Of a DNA stretch of 64,000 nt, positions 47,375 through 55,839 are shown in pieces. This DNA comes from Variovorax sp. OV329. Lineage in GTDB: Bacteria; Pseudomonadota; Gammaproteobacteria; Burkholderiales; Burkholderiaceae_C. The position numbers and the translations under genes were made by a program. Within the stretch, counting starts at the first letter, position 1, and each line of letters starts with the position of its first letter. Where the stretch lies: assembly GCF_900114785.1 (NCBI RefSeq), contig NZ_FOUG01000012.1, positions 122,319 through 186,318 of the forward strand, given 5' to 3'. The notes under the pieces are model-generated. The model was not told the origin of the DNA, ran no database searches, and was given only the letters and a program-made list of their open reading frames with translations.

Positions 47375-48208
47375 TCACTCGCTGATCTTGTCGGTCTCCA
47401 GCCGGAAGTCGCGGGTCTGGAAGCCAGAGGCCGTCTGCGGCCCGTACCACTTGATGAAGATCTTCTCGGCCTGTCCCGACTTCTCCAGCTCGCGCAGCGT
47501 GTCGTCCACCACGGCCTTGAGCGCGGTCTCGCCCTTCTTGATGCCGATGGCCAGCGACTCGGTGCTCAGGTTCTGCTTGAGCACCACGTACTTCGCCTTC
47601 TGCGGGCCCAGCTTGGCGTAGCTGCGCAGCAGCGCGGCCTCGTCGTCCACATAGCCCACGCCCTTGCCCTGCTGCAGCGCCTGGAAGGCCTGCTGGCTGG
47701 TGTCGAAGGTGACGACGTCCACGCCGGGCACCGCCTTGCGCAGGTTGGGCTCCTGCGTGCCGCCGCGGATGGTCAGCACCTTCTTGCCCGCCAGCTTGGG
47801 CAGCTCGTCGATGCCGCTGTCCTTCTTCACCAGCGCCTTCTGGCCGGTGACGAAGGTGGTCAGCGAGAAGTCGATCTGCGCCTCGCGTTCCTTGTTGTGC
47901 GTCAGGCCCGCGGCCACCAGGTCCACGTGGCCCTGCTGCAGCTCCGGGATGCGGGCGGCCACCGCGATCTGCTTGAGCACCGGCTTCACGCCGATCTTCT
48001 GCGCGATCGCGTTGACCAGGTCGACCTCGTAGCCCACGATCTGGCGCGTCTTCGGGTCCACGAAGGTGGCCGGCTCGTCGGTGCCGAGCACGCCCACCAC
48101 GAGCTCGCCGCGCTTCTTGATGTCGGCGAGCTGGTCGGCATGCGCGACCCCATGAAGGGGTAGCAGGGCGGCGGCAGCAAGGGCGGTCGCGAGGAGTGTT
48201 CGACGCAT
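47375..48208 (-). CDS. Polar amino acid ABC transporter periplasmic receptor
   Basis: 277 residues from the ATG at 48208. Signal peptide MRRTLLATALAAAALLPLHG, cleaved near AHAD. Family 3 solute-binding protein: KKRGELVVGVLGTDEPATFV, GYEVDLVNAIAQKIGVKPVL, and VAAGLTHNKEREAQIDFSLT (binding Arg equivalent region). The organisation resembles GltI-type glutamate/aspartate receptors. The true ligand is unknown. First gene of the five-gene operon that ends with the 2-oxoglutarate oxygenase. Confidence 0.93.
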   Translation of the reverse strand: MRRTLLATALAAAALLPLHGVAHADQLADIKKRGELVVGVLGTDEPATFVDPKTRQIVGYEVDLVNAIAQKIGVKPVLKQIAVAARIPELQQGHVDLVAAGLTHNKEREAQIDFSLTTFVTGQKALVKKDSGIDELPKLAGKKVLTIRGGTQEPNLRKAVPGVDVVTFDTSQQAFQALQQGKGVGYVDDEAALLRSYAKLGPQKAKYVVLKQNLSTESLAIGIKKGETALKAVVDDTLRELEKSGQAEKIFIKWYGPQTASGFQTRDFRLETDKISE

Positions 48209-48408
48209 GGTGTTGTTCTCTTCCTTGAGTGATGTCGGGCCGGGACGATACCAAGCCGACGCGCAGCCACCAAATGGCCTTTGCGCATATGCAAATGACG
48301 CGCGAGCGTGGCGCGAAACGATTCTGGCCATTGCGCCGGAGCCCGCGTCATGGCGCGCGCGACAACACTACTTGCGGGGTGGCCAAGCCGCCGCGCCGCT
48401 TCGCAGTG

Positions 48409-48549
48409 CTAGGCCCGGCCTGCGCGGATCTCGTCCACCGCCGCCACCAGCAGCCTCGCCCCGTACGCGCCCACCAGCAGCGCCGAGACGCGGTTGAGCG
48501 CCTGGTTGTGCCGCAGGTAGGCCCGCTGCACGCCCGGCCGCGACAGCAA
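48409..48549 (-). pseudogene. C-terminal remnant of a LysE/RhtB-type exporter
   Basis: An open stretch of 46 codons ending in TAG at 48409 reads LLSRPGVQRAYLRHNQALNR followed by a hydrophobic helix (VSALLVGAYGARLLVAAVDE). This resembles the last helix of LysE-family amino acid exporters. The rest of such a gene is absent: the CoA-ligase stop lies only 29 bp upstream. It is best read as what is left after a deletion or replacement. The rest of the 48209-48577 gap shows only a TTTGC/GCAAA repeat near 48280-48295. Confidence 0.5.
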
Positions 48550-48577
48550 GCGAGCCTCGCCCGCGCCGGGCTTGCGA

Positions 48578-50206
48578 CTAACCCTTGTCCATCTGCCGCA
48601 GCCGGAAACGCTGCAGCTTGCCGGTCTCGGTGCGCGGCAGCGTGGCCACGAACTCGATGGCGCGCGGGTATTTGAAAGGCGCGATGCTGGCCTTCACGTG
48701 GTCCTGCAGCGCCTTCACCATCGCGGCATCGCCGGCGTGGCCGGGCTTGAGCACGCAGAAGGCCTTCACGACCATGCCGCGCTCCTCGTCGGGTGCGCCG
48801 ATCACGCCGCACTCGGCCACGGCCGGGTGCTTGAGCAAAGCATCCTCCACCTCCGGGCCGCCGACGTTGTAGCCGGCGGTGATGATCATGTCGTCATCGC
48901 GTGCCTGGTAGAAGAAGTAGCCGTCCTCGTCCTGCATGAAGGCATCGCCGGGGTAGTTCCAGCCCTGCTTCACGTACTTGCGCTGGCGCTCGTCCTCGAG
49001 GTAGCGGCAGCCCGTGGGCCCGATCACCGCCAGCTTGCCGATGGTGCCGCGCGGCACCTCGTTGCCCTCGTCGTCCACCACCTTGGCGCTGTAGCCCGGC
49101 ACCACCTTGCCGATGGCGCCGCGCCGCACCTCGCTGCCGGCGGAGGAAACGAAGATGTGGAACATCTCGGTGGCCCCGATGCCGTCGATCATCTCGAGGC
49201 CGCTGGCTTCCTTCCAAAGCTGCCGCGTCGCATCCGGCAGGCCTTCGCCTGCACTCACCGTCTGGCGCAGCGAGCCGATGCCCAGCTGCCTGGCGAAGGG
49301 CGCCATTTGGCGGTAGAAAGTGGGTGCGGTGAAGCAGATGGTGGCGCCCACGTCGTGGAAGGTGCGCACCAGCGACTCGGGCGTGTAGCCCGCGCCGGGC
49401 AGCCACACCGAGGCGCCGCCCCACATCGGGAAGATCAGCAGGCCGCCCAGGCCGAAGGTGAAGGCCAGGGGCGGCGAGCCCACCACCACGTCGTCGCTCT
49501 GGATGCGCAGCACATGGCGCGGCCAGGCCTCGCAGGCGGCCAGCACGTCGCGGTGGCTGTGCACGGGCGCCTTGGGCTTGCCGGTGGTGCCGGAGGTGAA
49601 GGCCATCAGCGCGATGTCGTCGGCCTGCGTGACGGGCCACTGCGCCTGGCCGCTCTTCTTCGCGGCGCGCGCCTCCAGCGATTGCGCATCTTCGGGCGCG
49701 TTGAAGCTCAGCACCGAGCGCAGGCTGGCGCCGACGGGCTGGGCGCGGGCCGCCTCCAGTTCCTCCAGCAGGCGGGCGTCGCACAGCGCGGCCGCGGGCT
49801 GCGCCTTTTCCAGGATGTCGCCCAGTTCGCGTGCGCGCAGCAGCGGCATGGTGGCCAGCGCGACCATGCCGGCCTTCACCACGCCCAGCCAGGCCAGCGC
49901 CATCTCCAGCGTGTTGCCGCCGCGCAGCAGCACGCGGTTGCCGGGCGCCAGCCCCAGGTCTTCCAGCAGCACCTGCGCGATGCGGTTGATCTCCTCCCGC
50001 GCCTGGCGGTAGCCCAGCGTGCGCTGCGGCGAGCGCAGCATCGGACGGTCGCCATGGCCGGCTCGCTCGGCGCGGTCGAGCAACGCGTCGACCAGGTTCA
50101 CCGCCTCGGGCACCTCCAGGCCGGGCAGGTCTTCGTAGCGGAACTGCGGCCACTGCTCGCGCGGAGGCAGTCGGTCAGGCACGAAGCGATCGAACGGGGC
50201 GCTCAT
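48578..50206 (-). CDS. Acyl/aryl-CoA ligase (2-aminobenzoate-CoA ligase-like)
   Basis: 542 residues. ANL-superfamily adenylating enzyme. The phosphate loop is MAFTSGTTGKPKAPVHSH, A5 is MIDGIGATEMFHIFVSS, A8 is YNVGGPEVEDALLKHPAV, and the catalytic Lys is in RTETGKLQRFRLRQ. The N-terminal RPMLRSPQRTLGYRQAREEI and the length match the benzoate/aminobenzoate-CoA ligase branch. It would activate an aromatic or short acid with ATP and CoA. It is divergent from the CFA-synthase-like gene. The exact acid is not determinable. Confidence 0.87.
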   Translation of the reverse strand: MSAPFDRFVPDRLPPREQWPQFRYEDLPGLEVPEAVNLVDALLDRAERAGHGDRPMLRSPQRTLGYRQAREEINRIAQVLLEDLGLAPGNRVLLRGGNTLEMALAWLGVVKAGMVALATMPLLRARELGDILEKAQPAAALCDARLLEELEAARAQPVGASLRSVLSFNAPEDAQSLEARAAKKSGQAQWPVTQADDIALMAFTSGTTGKPKAPVHSHRDVLAACEAWPRHVLRIQSDDVVVGSPPLAFTFGLGGLLIFPMWGGASVWLPGAGYTPESLVRTFHDVGATICFTAPTFYRQMAPFARQLGIGSLRQTVSAGEGLPDATRQLWKEASGLEMIDGIGATEMFHIFVSSAGSEVRRGAIGKVVPGYSAKVVDDEGNEVPRGTIGKLAVIGPTGCRYLEDERQRKYVKQGWNYPGDAFMQDEDGYFFYQARDDDMIITAGYNVGGPEVEDALLKHPAVAECGVIGAPDEERGMVVKAFCVLKPGHAGDAAMVKALQDHVKASIAPFKYPRAIEFVATLPRTETGKLQRFRLRQMDKG

Positions 50207-50357
50207 TCACACTCCTTCAGCAGGCGAGAGAGGTCGCGTGTTCGCCCTCATGGGCGGTTCACGAATAAATAGTTTATACCTCAACTATATTGTCGGCGGT
50301 ACGGCCTTGTCGAGGGGTCGGTTGACGGGCGGGTATCCCCCTGGCAAAAATCGGCTT

Positions 50358-51629
50358 ATGCAGAGCCTGATACCGAAGATCGAGTCGCAGCTCGCGGCGC
50401 TTCCGGTGCCCATCGCATTGGAGCTGCCCGACGGGCGCCGCGTTTCCAGCGCCCCCGACTCCCGCGTGACCCTGGCCTTCAAGGAATGGTCGGCGCTGGC
50501 CAAGCTGGCAAGCCGGCAGATCGGGGCCCTCGGCGAGGCCTATGTCGAAGGGCGCGTGCAGATCCAGGGTGCGATGCGCGACATCACCGACGCCGTCGTC
50601 GGCCTGCTGCCCGGCAACCCGGTGGAGACGCACAGCGGCTGGTGGGGCGAACTGCTGCGGCGCGCCAAGTCCCGCGGCTCGCACACGCTGCGCAAGGACT
50701 CGGAGCAGATCCAGTTCCACTACGACGTGTCCGACGACTTCTATGCCCTGTGGCTGGATGAGCGGCGCGTCTATTCCTGCGCGTACTTCCGCGACGCCGC
50801 CCTGGAGCTCGCGCAGGCGCAGGAAGCCAAGCTGGACCACATCTGCCGAAAGCTGCAGCTCAAGCCGGGCGAGCGCTACCTGGACGTGGGCTCCGGCTGG
50901 GGCGCGCTGCTGCTGTGGGCGGCGGAGAACTACGGCGTGGATGCCACCGGCATCACGCTGTCGAAGAACCAGCATGCCTACGTCACGAAGCTGATCGAGG
51001 AGAAGGGCTTGGCCGGCCGCGTGCGCGTGGAACTGCTCGACTACCGCGAGCTCAAGCCTGCGCAGCCCTTCCAGAAGATTTCATCGGTGGGCATGTTCGA
51101 GCACGTGGGCCGCGGCAACATGGCCGCCTACTTCCGCCAGATCGACGAACTGCTCGCGCCGGGCGGCTTGGTAATGAACCACGGCATCACCTCGGGCGGG
51201 CTGGACCAGCAGCAGCTGGGCGCGGGCATGGGCGACTTCATCGAGAAGTACATCTTCCCCGGCGGCGAACTGCTGCACGTGACGCACGTGCTGCGCGAGA
51301 TGGCCGCCTCGGGGCTGGAGATGGTGGACACCGAGAACCTTCGCCCGCACTACGCGCGCACGCTGTGGGCCTGGTCCGATGCGCTGGAATCCAGGCTGGA
51401 GGCGGCACGCGAGGTGCTGCGCGCCAGCACCGGCGACGAGGGCCGCGCCGAGCGCGTGCTGCGCGCCTACCGCCTGTACCTGGCCGGTTCGGCCATGAGC
51501 TTCGAGCAGGGCTGGATCTCGCTGCACCAGATGCTGGCCGTGAAGCCGGACGGCAACATGGCCAGCGGCACCATCCGCGGCGCGCAATCGGAGTACCCTT
51601 TCACGCGAGACCATATCTACATCAGGTGA
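50358..51629 (+). CDS. Cyclopropane-fatty-acyl-phospholipid synthase-family methyltransferase
   Basis: 423 residues from the ATG at 50358. The N-terminal lipid-binding region (1-120) contains IGALGEAYVEGRVQIQG. The SAM-dependent domain has QFHYDVSDDFYALWLD, motif I YLDVGSGWGALLLWAAENYG, TGITLSKNQHAYV, and SVGMFEHVGRGNMAAYF. It ends with SFEQGWISLHQMLAV. It would methylate membrane phospholipid double bonds to cyclopropanes or related products. The DUF1840 gene follows 4 bp on. The AT-rich stretch 50262-50300 upstream may hold the promoter. Confidence 0.92.
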   Translation: MQSLIPKIESQLAALPVPIALELPDGRRVSSAPDSRVTLAFKEWSALAKLASRQIGALGEAYVEGRVQIQGAMRDITDAVVGLLPGNPVETHSGWWGELLRRAKSRGSHTLRKDSEQIQFHYDVSDDFYALWLDERRVYSCAYFRDAALELAQAQEAKLDHICRKLQLKPGERYLDVGSGWGALLLWAAENYGVDATGITLSKNQHAYVTKLIEEKGLAGRVRVELLDYRELKPAQPFQKISSVGMFEHVGRGNMAAYFRQIDELLAPGGLVMNHGITSGGLDQQQLGAGMGDFIEKYIFPGGELLHVTHVLREMAASGLEMVDTENLRPHYARTLWAWSDALESRLEAAREVLRASTGDEGRAERVLRAYRLYLAGSAMSFEQGWISLHQMLAVKPDGNMASGTIRGAQSEYPFTRDHIYIR

Positions 51630-51633
51630 AAAC

Positions 51634-51957
51634 ATGCTCTATCGCTTCAAGTCCCAGGCCACCGAAGACATCGTCATGATGGAAGGCAACGCGCGCCAGC
51701 TGCTCGACATCGTGGGAAAGGCCTCGAGCAAGGGCATCCTCACGGTCGAAGAACTGCCGGCCGCCATCAGTGCGCTGGAAAGCGCGGTGAAGCAGGACGC
51801 GACCAACAACAAGCACAACCACGACGCCTTCGCTGCCGAGAACCATGCGGACGATGCGGAGAAGATCCACGTGGGGCTGCACCAGCGCGCCGCGCCGCTG
51901 ATCGGCATGTTCAAGCGCTCCCTCGCCGACGGCAAGGATGTCGTCTGGAATGTATAG
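51634..51957 (+). CDS. DUF1840 domain protein
   Basis: 107 residues. Small cytoplasmic protein: MLYRFKSQATEDIVMMEGNA, GILTVEELPAAISALESAV, GLHQRAAPLIGMFKRSLADG. The family is common in Betaproteobacteria and has no known function. It starts 4 bp after the CFA-type gene and is probably co-translated. A structured intergenic repeat begins at its stop codon. Confidence 0.85.
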   Translation: MLYRFKSQATEDIVMMEGNARQLLDIVGKASSKGILTVEELPAAISALESAVKQDATNNKHNHDAFAAENHADDAEKIHVGLHQRAAPLIGMFKRSLADGKDVVWNV

Positions 51958-52078
51958 GGTGCCCCCCGGCTTTTCACGCCGCTCACGCGGCGTGTAATTC
52001 GCCACCCCCCGAGGGGGAGACCACACCTGAGGCCCGGCGAAGCCGGTTCCTCGGTGCGTTGCTTGGCTCGGGTGTGGT
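51958..52078 (+). repeat. Structured intergenic repeat, copy 1
   Basis: It begins at the DUF1840 stop. It contains three hairpins: CACGCCGC/GCGGCGTG (51975-51994), CCCCC-CGA-GGGGG (52005-52017), and GAGG..CCGGC-GAA-GCCGG..CCTC (52029-52052). An outer pair ACCACACC/GGTGTGGT (52020-52027, 52071-52078) encloses the last one. By hand alignment 51991-52058 matches 59371-59438 at 60 of 68 positions. Two stem positions change in a compensating way. Confidence 0.8.
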
Positions 52079-53097
52079 TAGTCGACGGTCGCGCCTGAGG
52101 CCTTCACCACCGCCGCCCATTTCTTGTGTTCGCTGTCGATCAGCTTCGCGAAGTCGGCGGGGCTGTTGCCGCTGGGAATGGCGCCCTGGGCGACCAGCTT
52201 TTCCTTGATGGCGGGGGTGCCCAGGGACTTGGCGACTTCCTGCTGGATGCGGTTGACGATGTCGGGCGGCGTGCCGGCGGGCGCGAGCAGGCCGAACCAC
52301 GAGCTGGCTTCGTAGCCCTTGAGGGCGGGGCCGCCGGCCTCTTCCACGGTGGGCACGTCGGGCAGGGCGGGCGAGCGCTGCGCGCTGGTCACGGCCAACG
52401 CCTTGAGCTTGCCGGCCTTGATCTGCTGCATGGACGAAGGCAGGTTGTCGAACATCACGTCGGTGCTGCCGGCCACCAGGTCCAGAAGGGCCGGGCCCGA
52501 GCCGCGGTAAGGGATGTGGGTCATGAAGCTGCCGGTCATGCTCTTGAACAGCTCGCCGGCCAGGTGGATCGAGGTGCCGCTGCCGCTGGATGCCATGCTC
52601 AGCTTGCCCGGGTGCGTCTTGGCGTAGGCGATGAAGTCCTTCACGTTGTTGATGCCCAGCTGCCTGGCCTTCTCGGCGTTCATTTCCATCACGTTGGGCA
52701 CCGCCGCGACCAGGGTGATGGGCATGAAGTCCTTGATCGGGTCGAAGGGCAGCTTGGGATAGAGCGCGCGGTTGATGCCGTGCGTGCCCACCGTGCCCAT
52801 GAGCAGGGTGTAGCCATCGGGCGCCGCGCGCGCCACGATCTCGGCGCCCACGTTGCCGCCGGCGCCGGCGCGGTTGTCCACGATGAACTGCTGGCCGAAG
52901 GCCTTGGAGAGCTCGGGCGCAATGGCGCGCGCCAGGATGTCGGTGGTGCCGCCCGGTGCGAAGGGCACCACGATGCGCACCGGCTTGGTCGGCCAGGCGG
53001 CCTGGGCGAAGGCGGGGCCGGTCCAGAGCAGGCTGGCGGCAGCGGCGCAGGCGGCAAGCGAGAAATGGCGTCGTTGGGGGCGGAAGGAAGAAGTCAT
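52078..53097 (-). CDS. Bug-family periplasmic solute receptor
   Basis: 339 residues. Signal peptide up to AFAQ. Bug fold: VRIVVPFAPGGTTDILARAI, QFIVDNRAGAGGNVGAEIVA, THIPYRGSGPALLDLVAGST, and LLAPAGTPPDIVNRIQ. Binds a carboxylic acid in the periplasm; no TctA/TctB partner is present. It is downstream of the MarR gene and the E1 pair on the same strand, which suggests it brings in a precursor of their substrate. The stop codon overlaps the end of repeat copy 1. Confidence 0.9.
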   Translation of the reverse strand: MTSSFRPQRRHFSLAACAAAASLLWTGPAFAQAAWPTKPVRIVVPFAPGGTTDILARAIAPELSKAFGQQFIVDNRAGAGGNVGAEIVARAAPDGYTLLMGTVGTHGINRALYPKLPFDPIKDFMPITLVAAVPNVMEMNAEKARQLGINNVKDFIAYAKTHPGKLSMASSGSGTSIHLAGELFKSMTGSFMTHIPYRGSGPALLDLVAGSTDVMFDNLPSSMQQIKAGKLKALAVTSAQRSPALPDVPTVEEAGGPALKGYEASSWFGLLAPAGTPPDIVNRIQQEVAKSLGTPAIKEKLVAQGAIPSGNSPADFAKLIDSEHKKWAAVVKASGATVD

Positions 53098-53231
53098 GCC
53101 AAGGCTTTCGGAAATGGGCGATCAAGTGGACGACGTTGTCGGTCGGCTTCGCCCGGTTGTAAGCGCGAAGCGCCGCCCTTGCTTCCCGTAGTTACCCAAC
53201 CCGCGCTACAACGAAGCGCGCACCATGTTGC

Positions 53232-53705
53232 TTAAGGTTTCCTCGGCGCGGCGCGGGTCCGCGCAACCGGTGCCTCGTCGTCGGCGGCCGAGACACTCGC
53301 GACGAGCTTGTCGAGCATCGTGCTCAGCATCGTTCGCTCCCTGGCCGTCAAGCCCTCGAACAGCTCGGCCTCGCGCTTCTGTGCACGCGCGAAGGCCACC
53401 GCATACACCGCACGGCCCGCCGCGCTGAGGGACAGGCGGGTGCGCCGCTGGTCGGTGGGGTCGTCCTGGCGCTGGATGCGGCGGGCCTTCTGCAGGCCGG
53501 CCAGCGCGCGGCTCACCGCCATCTTGTCCAGGCCGGTGTGCTCGGCCACCTGGCTGGCGGTGCAGCCGGGCTGCGCGCCCACCAGCGCCATCACGCGCCA
53601 TTCGTTGAGCGAGAGCTGCTGCTCCTTGCCCACGCGCTGCGCGAAAGGCCGCGCCGTGAGATTGACGACCCGCACCAGCTTGAAGAAGAGCAGATCGTCG
53701 ACCAT
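53232..53705 (-). CDS. MarR-family transcriptional regulator
   Basis: 157 residues. Winged HTH with LSLNEWRVMALVGAQPGCTA, QVAEHTGLDKMAVSRALAGL and the wing RRIQRQDDPTDQRRTRLSLS. MarR proteins are usually repressors released by aromatic or acidic ligands. The gene starts 9 bp after the E1-beta stop, so it is the third gene of that operon. The tandem TCGTRACGA repeat upstream of E1-alpha (55780-55797) is a possible target. Confidence 0.92.
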   Translation of the reverse strand: MVDDLLFFKLVRVVNLTARPFAQRVGKEQQLSLNEWRVMALVGAQPGCTASQVAEHTGLDKMAVSRALAGLQKARRIQRQDDPTDQRRTRLSLSAAGRAVYAVAFARAQKREAELFEGLTARERTMLSTMLDKLVASVSAADDEAPVARTRAAPRKP

Positions 53706-53714
53706 GGCGGCCTA

Positions 53715-54722
53715 TCAGCCCAGCATGCGCAGGGCGGCGTCGGTGACCCGCGTGGCATCGATGCGCGACTGCGCCTCCAGCACCGGCGAGTAGCCCACCG
53801 GGATGCGCGGCGCGCCCAGCCGGGCCACCTTGCAGCCGGTGGCCTCGGCCGCGGTGGCGGCGATCTCGGCGCCGAAGCCGGCCGTCTGCACCGCCTCGTG
53901 CGCGACCAGCAGGCGCCCGGTACGCCCGCAGGATTCGAGCACCATCTCGCGGTCCCAGGGCCACAGGGTGCGCAGGTCGATCAGGTCGGCTTCGATGCCC
54001 TGCTCGGCCAGCTCGCGGCAGGCGGCCTCGCACACATGCAGTTGGCGGCTCCAGCTCACGATGGTGATGGCGTTGCCCTTGCGCACGCGCCGGCCTTCGC
54101 CCAGCTTCGCGGTCTGGCCGGGGTCGACCTCGCCGCGCAGGCCCCACAGGGTTTTGTGCTCGATGTAGGCGACCGGGTCGCCGCAGTGCATGGCCGCGCG
54201 CAGCAGGCTGAAGTTGTCCTGCGGCGTCGACGGGCACACCACCACCAGCCCCGGCAGGTGCGCGAACCAGGCCTCCAGCGACTGCGAGTGCTGCGCTGCC
54301 GAGGCGTCCCAGATGCCGCCTGGCATGCGCGCCACCAGTGGCACGCGGCCCTGGCCGCCGAACATGAAGCGGTTCTTGGCGGCCTGGTTGACCAGCTCGT
54401 CCATGCCGCACAGCGCGAAGTCGACCACGCGCATCTCGACCACCGGGCGCAGGCCGGCCAGCGCCATGCCCACGCCGGCGCCCATGATGGCAGCCTCGCT
54501 GATGGGCGTGTCGATCACGCGGCTGGTGCCGAAGCGCGCCTGCAGGCCCGCGTACTGGCCGAAGATGCCGCCGCGGCCCACGTCCTCGCCGAGCACCACC
54601 ACGCGCGAATCGACTTCCATCTCGCGCAGCACCGCCATGGCGGCGGCCTGCGCGTAGCTCATCTCGTGCAGCTCGCCGAAGGCGAAGCGGCCGGCGCCGG
54701 GTTGCTGCATCGTCAGATCCAT
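53715..54722 (-). CDS. 2-Oxoacid/acetoin dehydrogenase E1 component, beta subunit
   Basis: 335 residues from the ATG at 54722. Transketolase-like pyrimidine-binding domain with VVVLGEDVGRGGIFGQYAGL (cofactor-activating Glu) and DTPISEAAIMGAGVGMALAG. The C-terminal domain has LIDLRTLWPWDREMVLESCG and HEAVQTAGFGAEIA. It pairs with E1-alpha, whose stop it overlaps by 10 bp. E2 and E3 genes are not in the window, so the complex must borrow them or use another acceptor. Confidence 0.93.
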   Translation of the reverse strand: MDLTMQQPGAGRFAFGELHEMSYAQAAAMAVLREMEVDSRVVVLGEDVGRGGIFGQYAGLQARFGTSRVIDTPISEAAIMGAGVGMALAGLRPVVEMRVVDFALCGMDELVNQAAKNRFMFGGQGRVPLVARMPGGIWDASAAQHSQSLEAWFAHLPGLVVVCPSTPQDNFSLLRAAMHCGDPVAYIEHKTLWGLRGEVDPGQTAKLGEGRRVRKGNAITIVSWSRQLHVCEAACRELAEQGIEADLIDLRTLWPWDREMVLESCGRTGRLLVAHEAVQTAGFGAEIAATAAEATGCKVARLGAPRIPVGYSPVLEAQSRIDATRVTDAALRMLG

Positions 54723-55744
54723 TGGCCGGCTCCCGTGTCCTGCACATCGCTGAAGGCGGCCTGCGCGTCCGGCCAGGGCGCCGCGTCGGCTGTTGCCAGC
54801 GCGGCATCGACCTCGGCCTGGGCGGCCGTCTCGAGGGCGTCCAGCTCCGCGGCCGCGGTGCCGCTCTCGAGCAGGTGCGCGCGTGCGCGGGCGAGGGGGT
54901 CGGTGTCCAGCGCGGCCTCCAGTTCGCGGGGGTCGCGGTAGGCGGCGAGGTCCACGGACACATGGCCCTTCACGCGGTAGGTCAGCGCATGCAGGAGGCG
55001 CGGTCCGCTGCCGCCGCGCACCTGCGCCACCAGCTCGGCCGCGGCCTCGTGTACCGCGAACACGTCGTTGCCGTCCACCTGGCGCGACGCGATGTCCATC
55101 GCCGCGGCGCGCGCCGAGGCACCGTCGCCGGCGGTCATCGGACCGCTGGCGGTGGTGGCGCTCCAGCGGTTGTCCTCGCACACGAAGAGCACCGGCAGCT
55201 CGTACACGCGCGCCCAGTTGAGCGCTTCCAGGAAAGGCCCGCGGTTGATCGCGCCATCGCCGAAGAAGCAGGCGGTGATGGCGTCTCGCTGCTGGATCTT
55301 CTGCGCATGCGCCGCGCCCACCGCGATCGGCAGGCCGGCCGCCACCACGCCGTTGGCACCCAGCATGCCCACCGAGAAATCGGCGATGTGCATGGAGCCG
55401 CCCTTGCCGCCGTTGAAGCCGGTGGCCTTGCCGAAGAGCTCGCACATCATGCGGGTGAGGTCCGCGCCCTTGGCCAGCGTGTGGCCGTGGCCGCGGTGGG
55501 TGGAGGTGAGGTAGTCGGTGGGCCGCAGGTGCGCGCACACGCCGGCAGGCACCGCCTCCTGGCCGGTGGAAAGGTGCAGCGGCCCGCGCACCTTGGCGGC
55601 GGCGCCGGCCTGCTGGCCGTAGGCGCTCACGCCGCCCTGGCTGGCCACCTCGGCGGCATTCTCGAAGGCGCGGATGCGCACCATCGTCCGGTACAGCGCC
55701 AAGGGCGCCTGTCTTGAAGCTGAAGTCGTCGTCGTCAAGTCCAT
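54713..55744 (-). CDS. 2-Oxoacid/acetoin dehydrogenase E1 component, alpha subunit
   Basis: 343 residues from the ATG at 55744. A TTG at 55771 is possible but less likely. TPP-binding signature: CFFGDGAINRGPFLEALNWA, then LPVLFVCEDN. Other landmarks are STGQEAVPAGVCAHL, HRGHGHTLAKGADLTRMMCE and NGGKGGSMHI. Sequence type is that of acetoin/branched-chain E1-alpha. First gene of a minus-strand set with E1-beta, MarR and perhaps the Bug receptor. Confidence 0.92.
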   Translation of the reverse strand: MDLTTTTSASRQAPLALYRTMVRIRAFENAAEVASQGGVSAYGQQAGAAAKVRGPLHLSTGQEAVPAGVCAHLRPTDYLTSTHRGHGHTLAKGADLTRMMCELFGKATGFNGGKGGSMHIADFSVGMLGANGVVAAGLPIAVGAAHAQKIQQRDAITACFFGDGAINRGPFLEALNWARVYELPVLFVCEDNRWSATTASGPMTAGDGASARAAAMDIASRQVDGNDVFAVHEAAAELVAQVRGGSGPRLLHALTYRVKGHVSVDLAAYRDPRELEAALDTDPLARARAHLLESGTAAAELDALETAAQAEVDAALATADAAPWPDAQAAFSDVQDTGAGQWI

Positions 55745-55779
55745 CTCGATTCCGGCGCAGGCCTGCGCCAAGCGGGAAA

Positions 55780-55797
55780 TCGTAACGATCGTGACGA
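55780..55797. promoter_or_regulatory. Tandem TCGTRACGA repeat upstream of E1-alpha
   Basis: TCGTAACGA (55780-55788) is directly followed by TCGTGACGA (55789-55797). Each is nearly palindromic. They lie 36-53 bp upstream of the E1-alpha ATG. Size and position fit a regulator site, with MarR or the AcoR-like protein as candidates. Confidence 0.5.
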
Positions 55798-55839
55798 TCT
55801 GGGTGTGTGCGGACTAACCCGGTCCACCGGATGGCGGAC

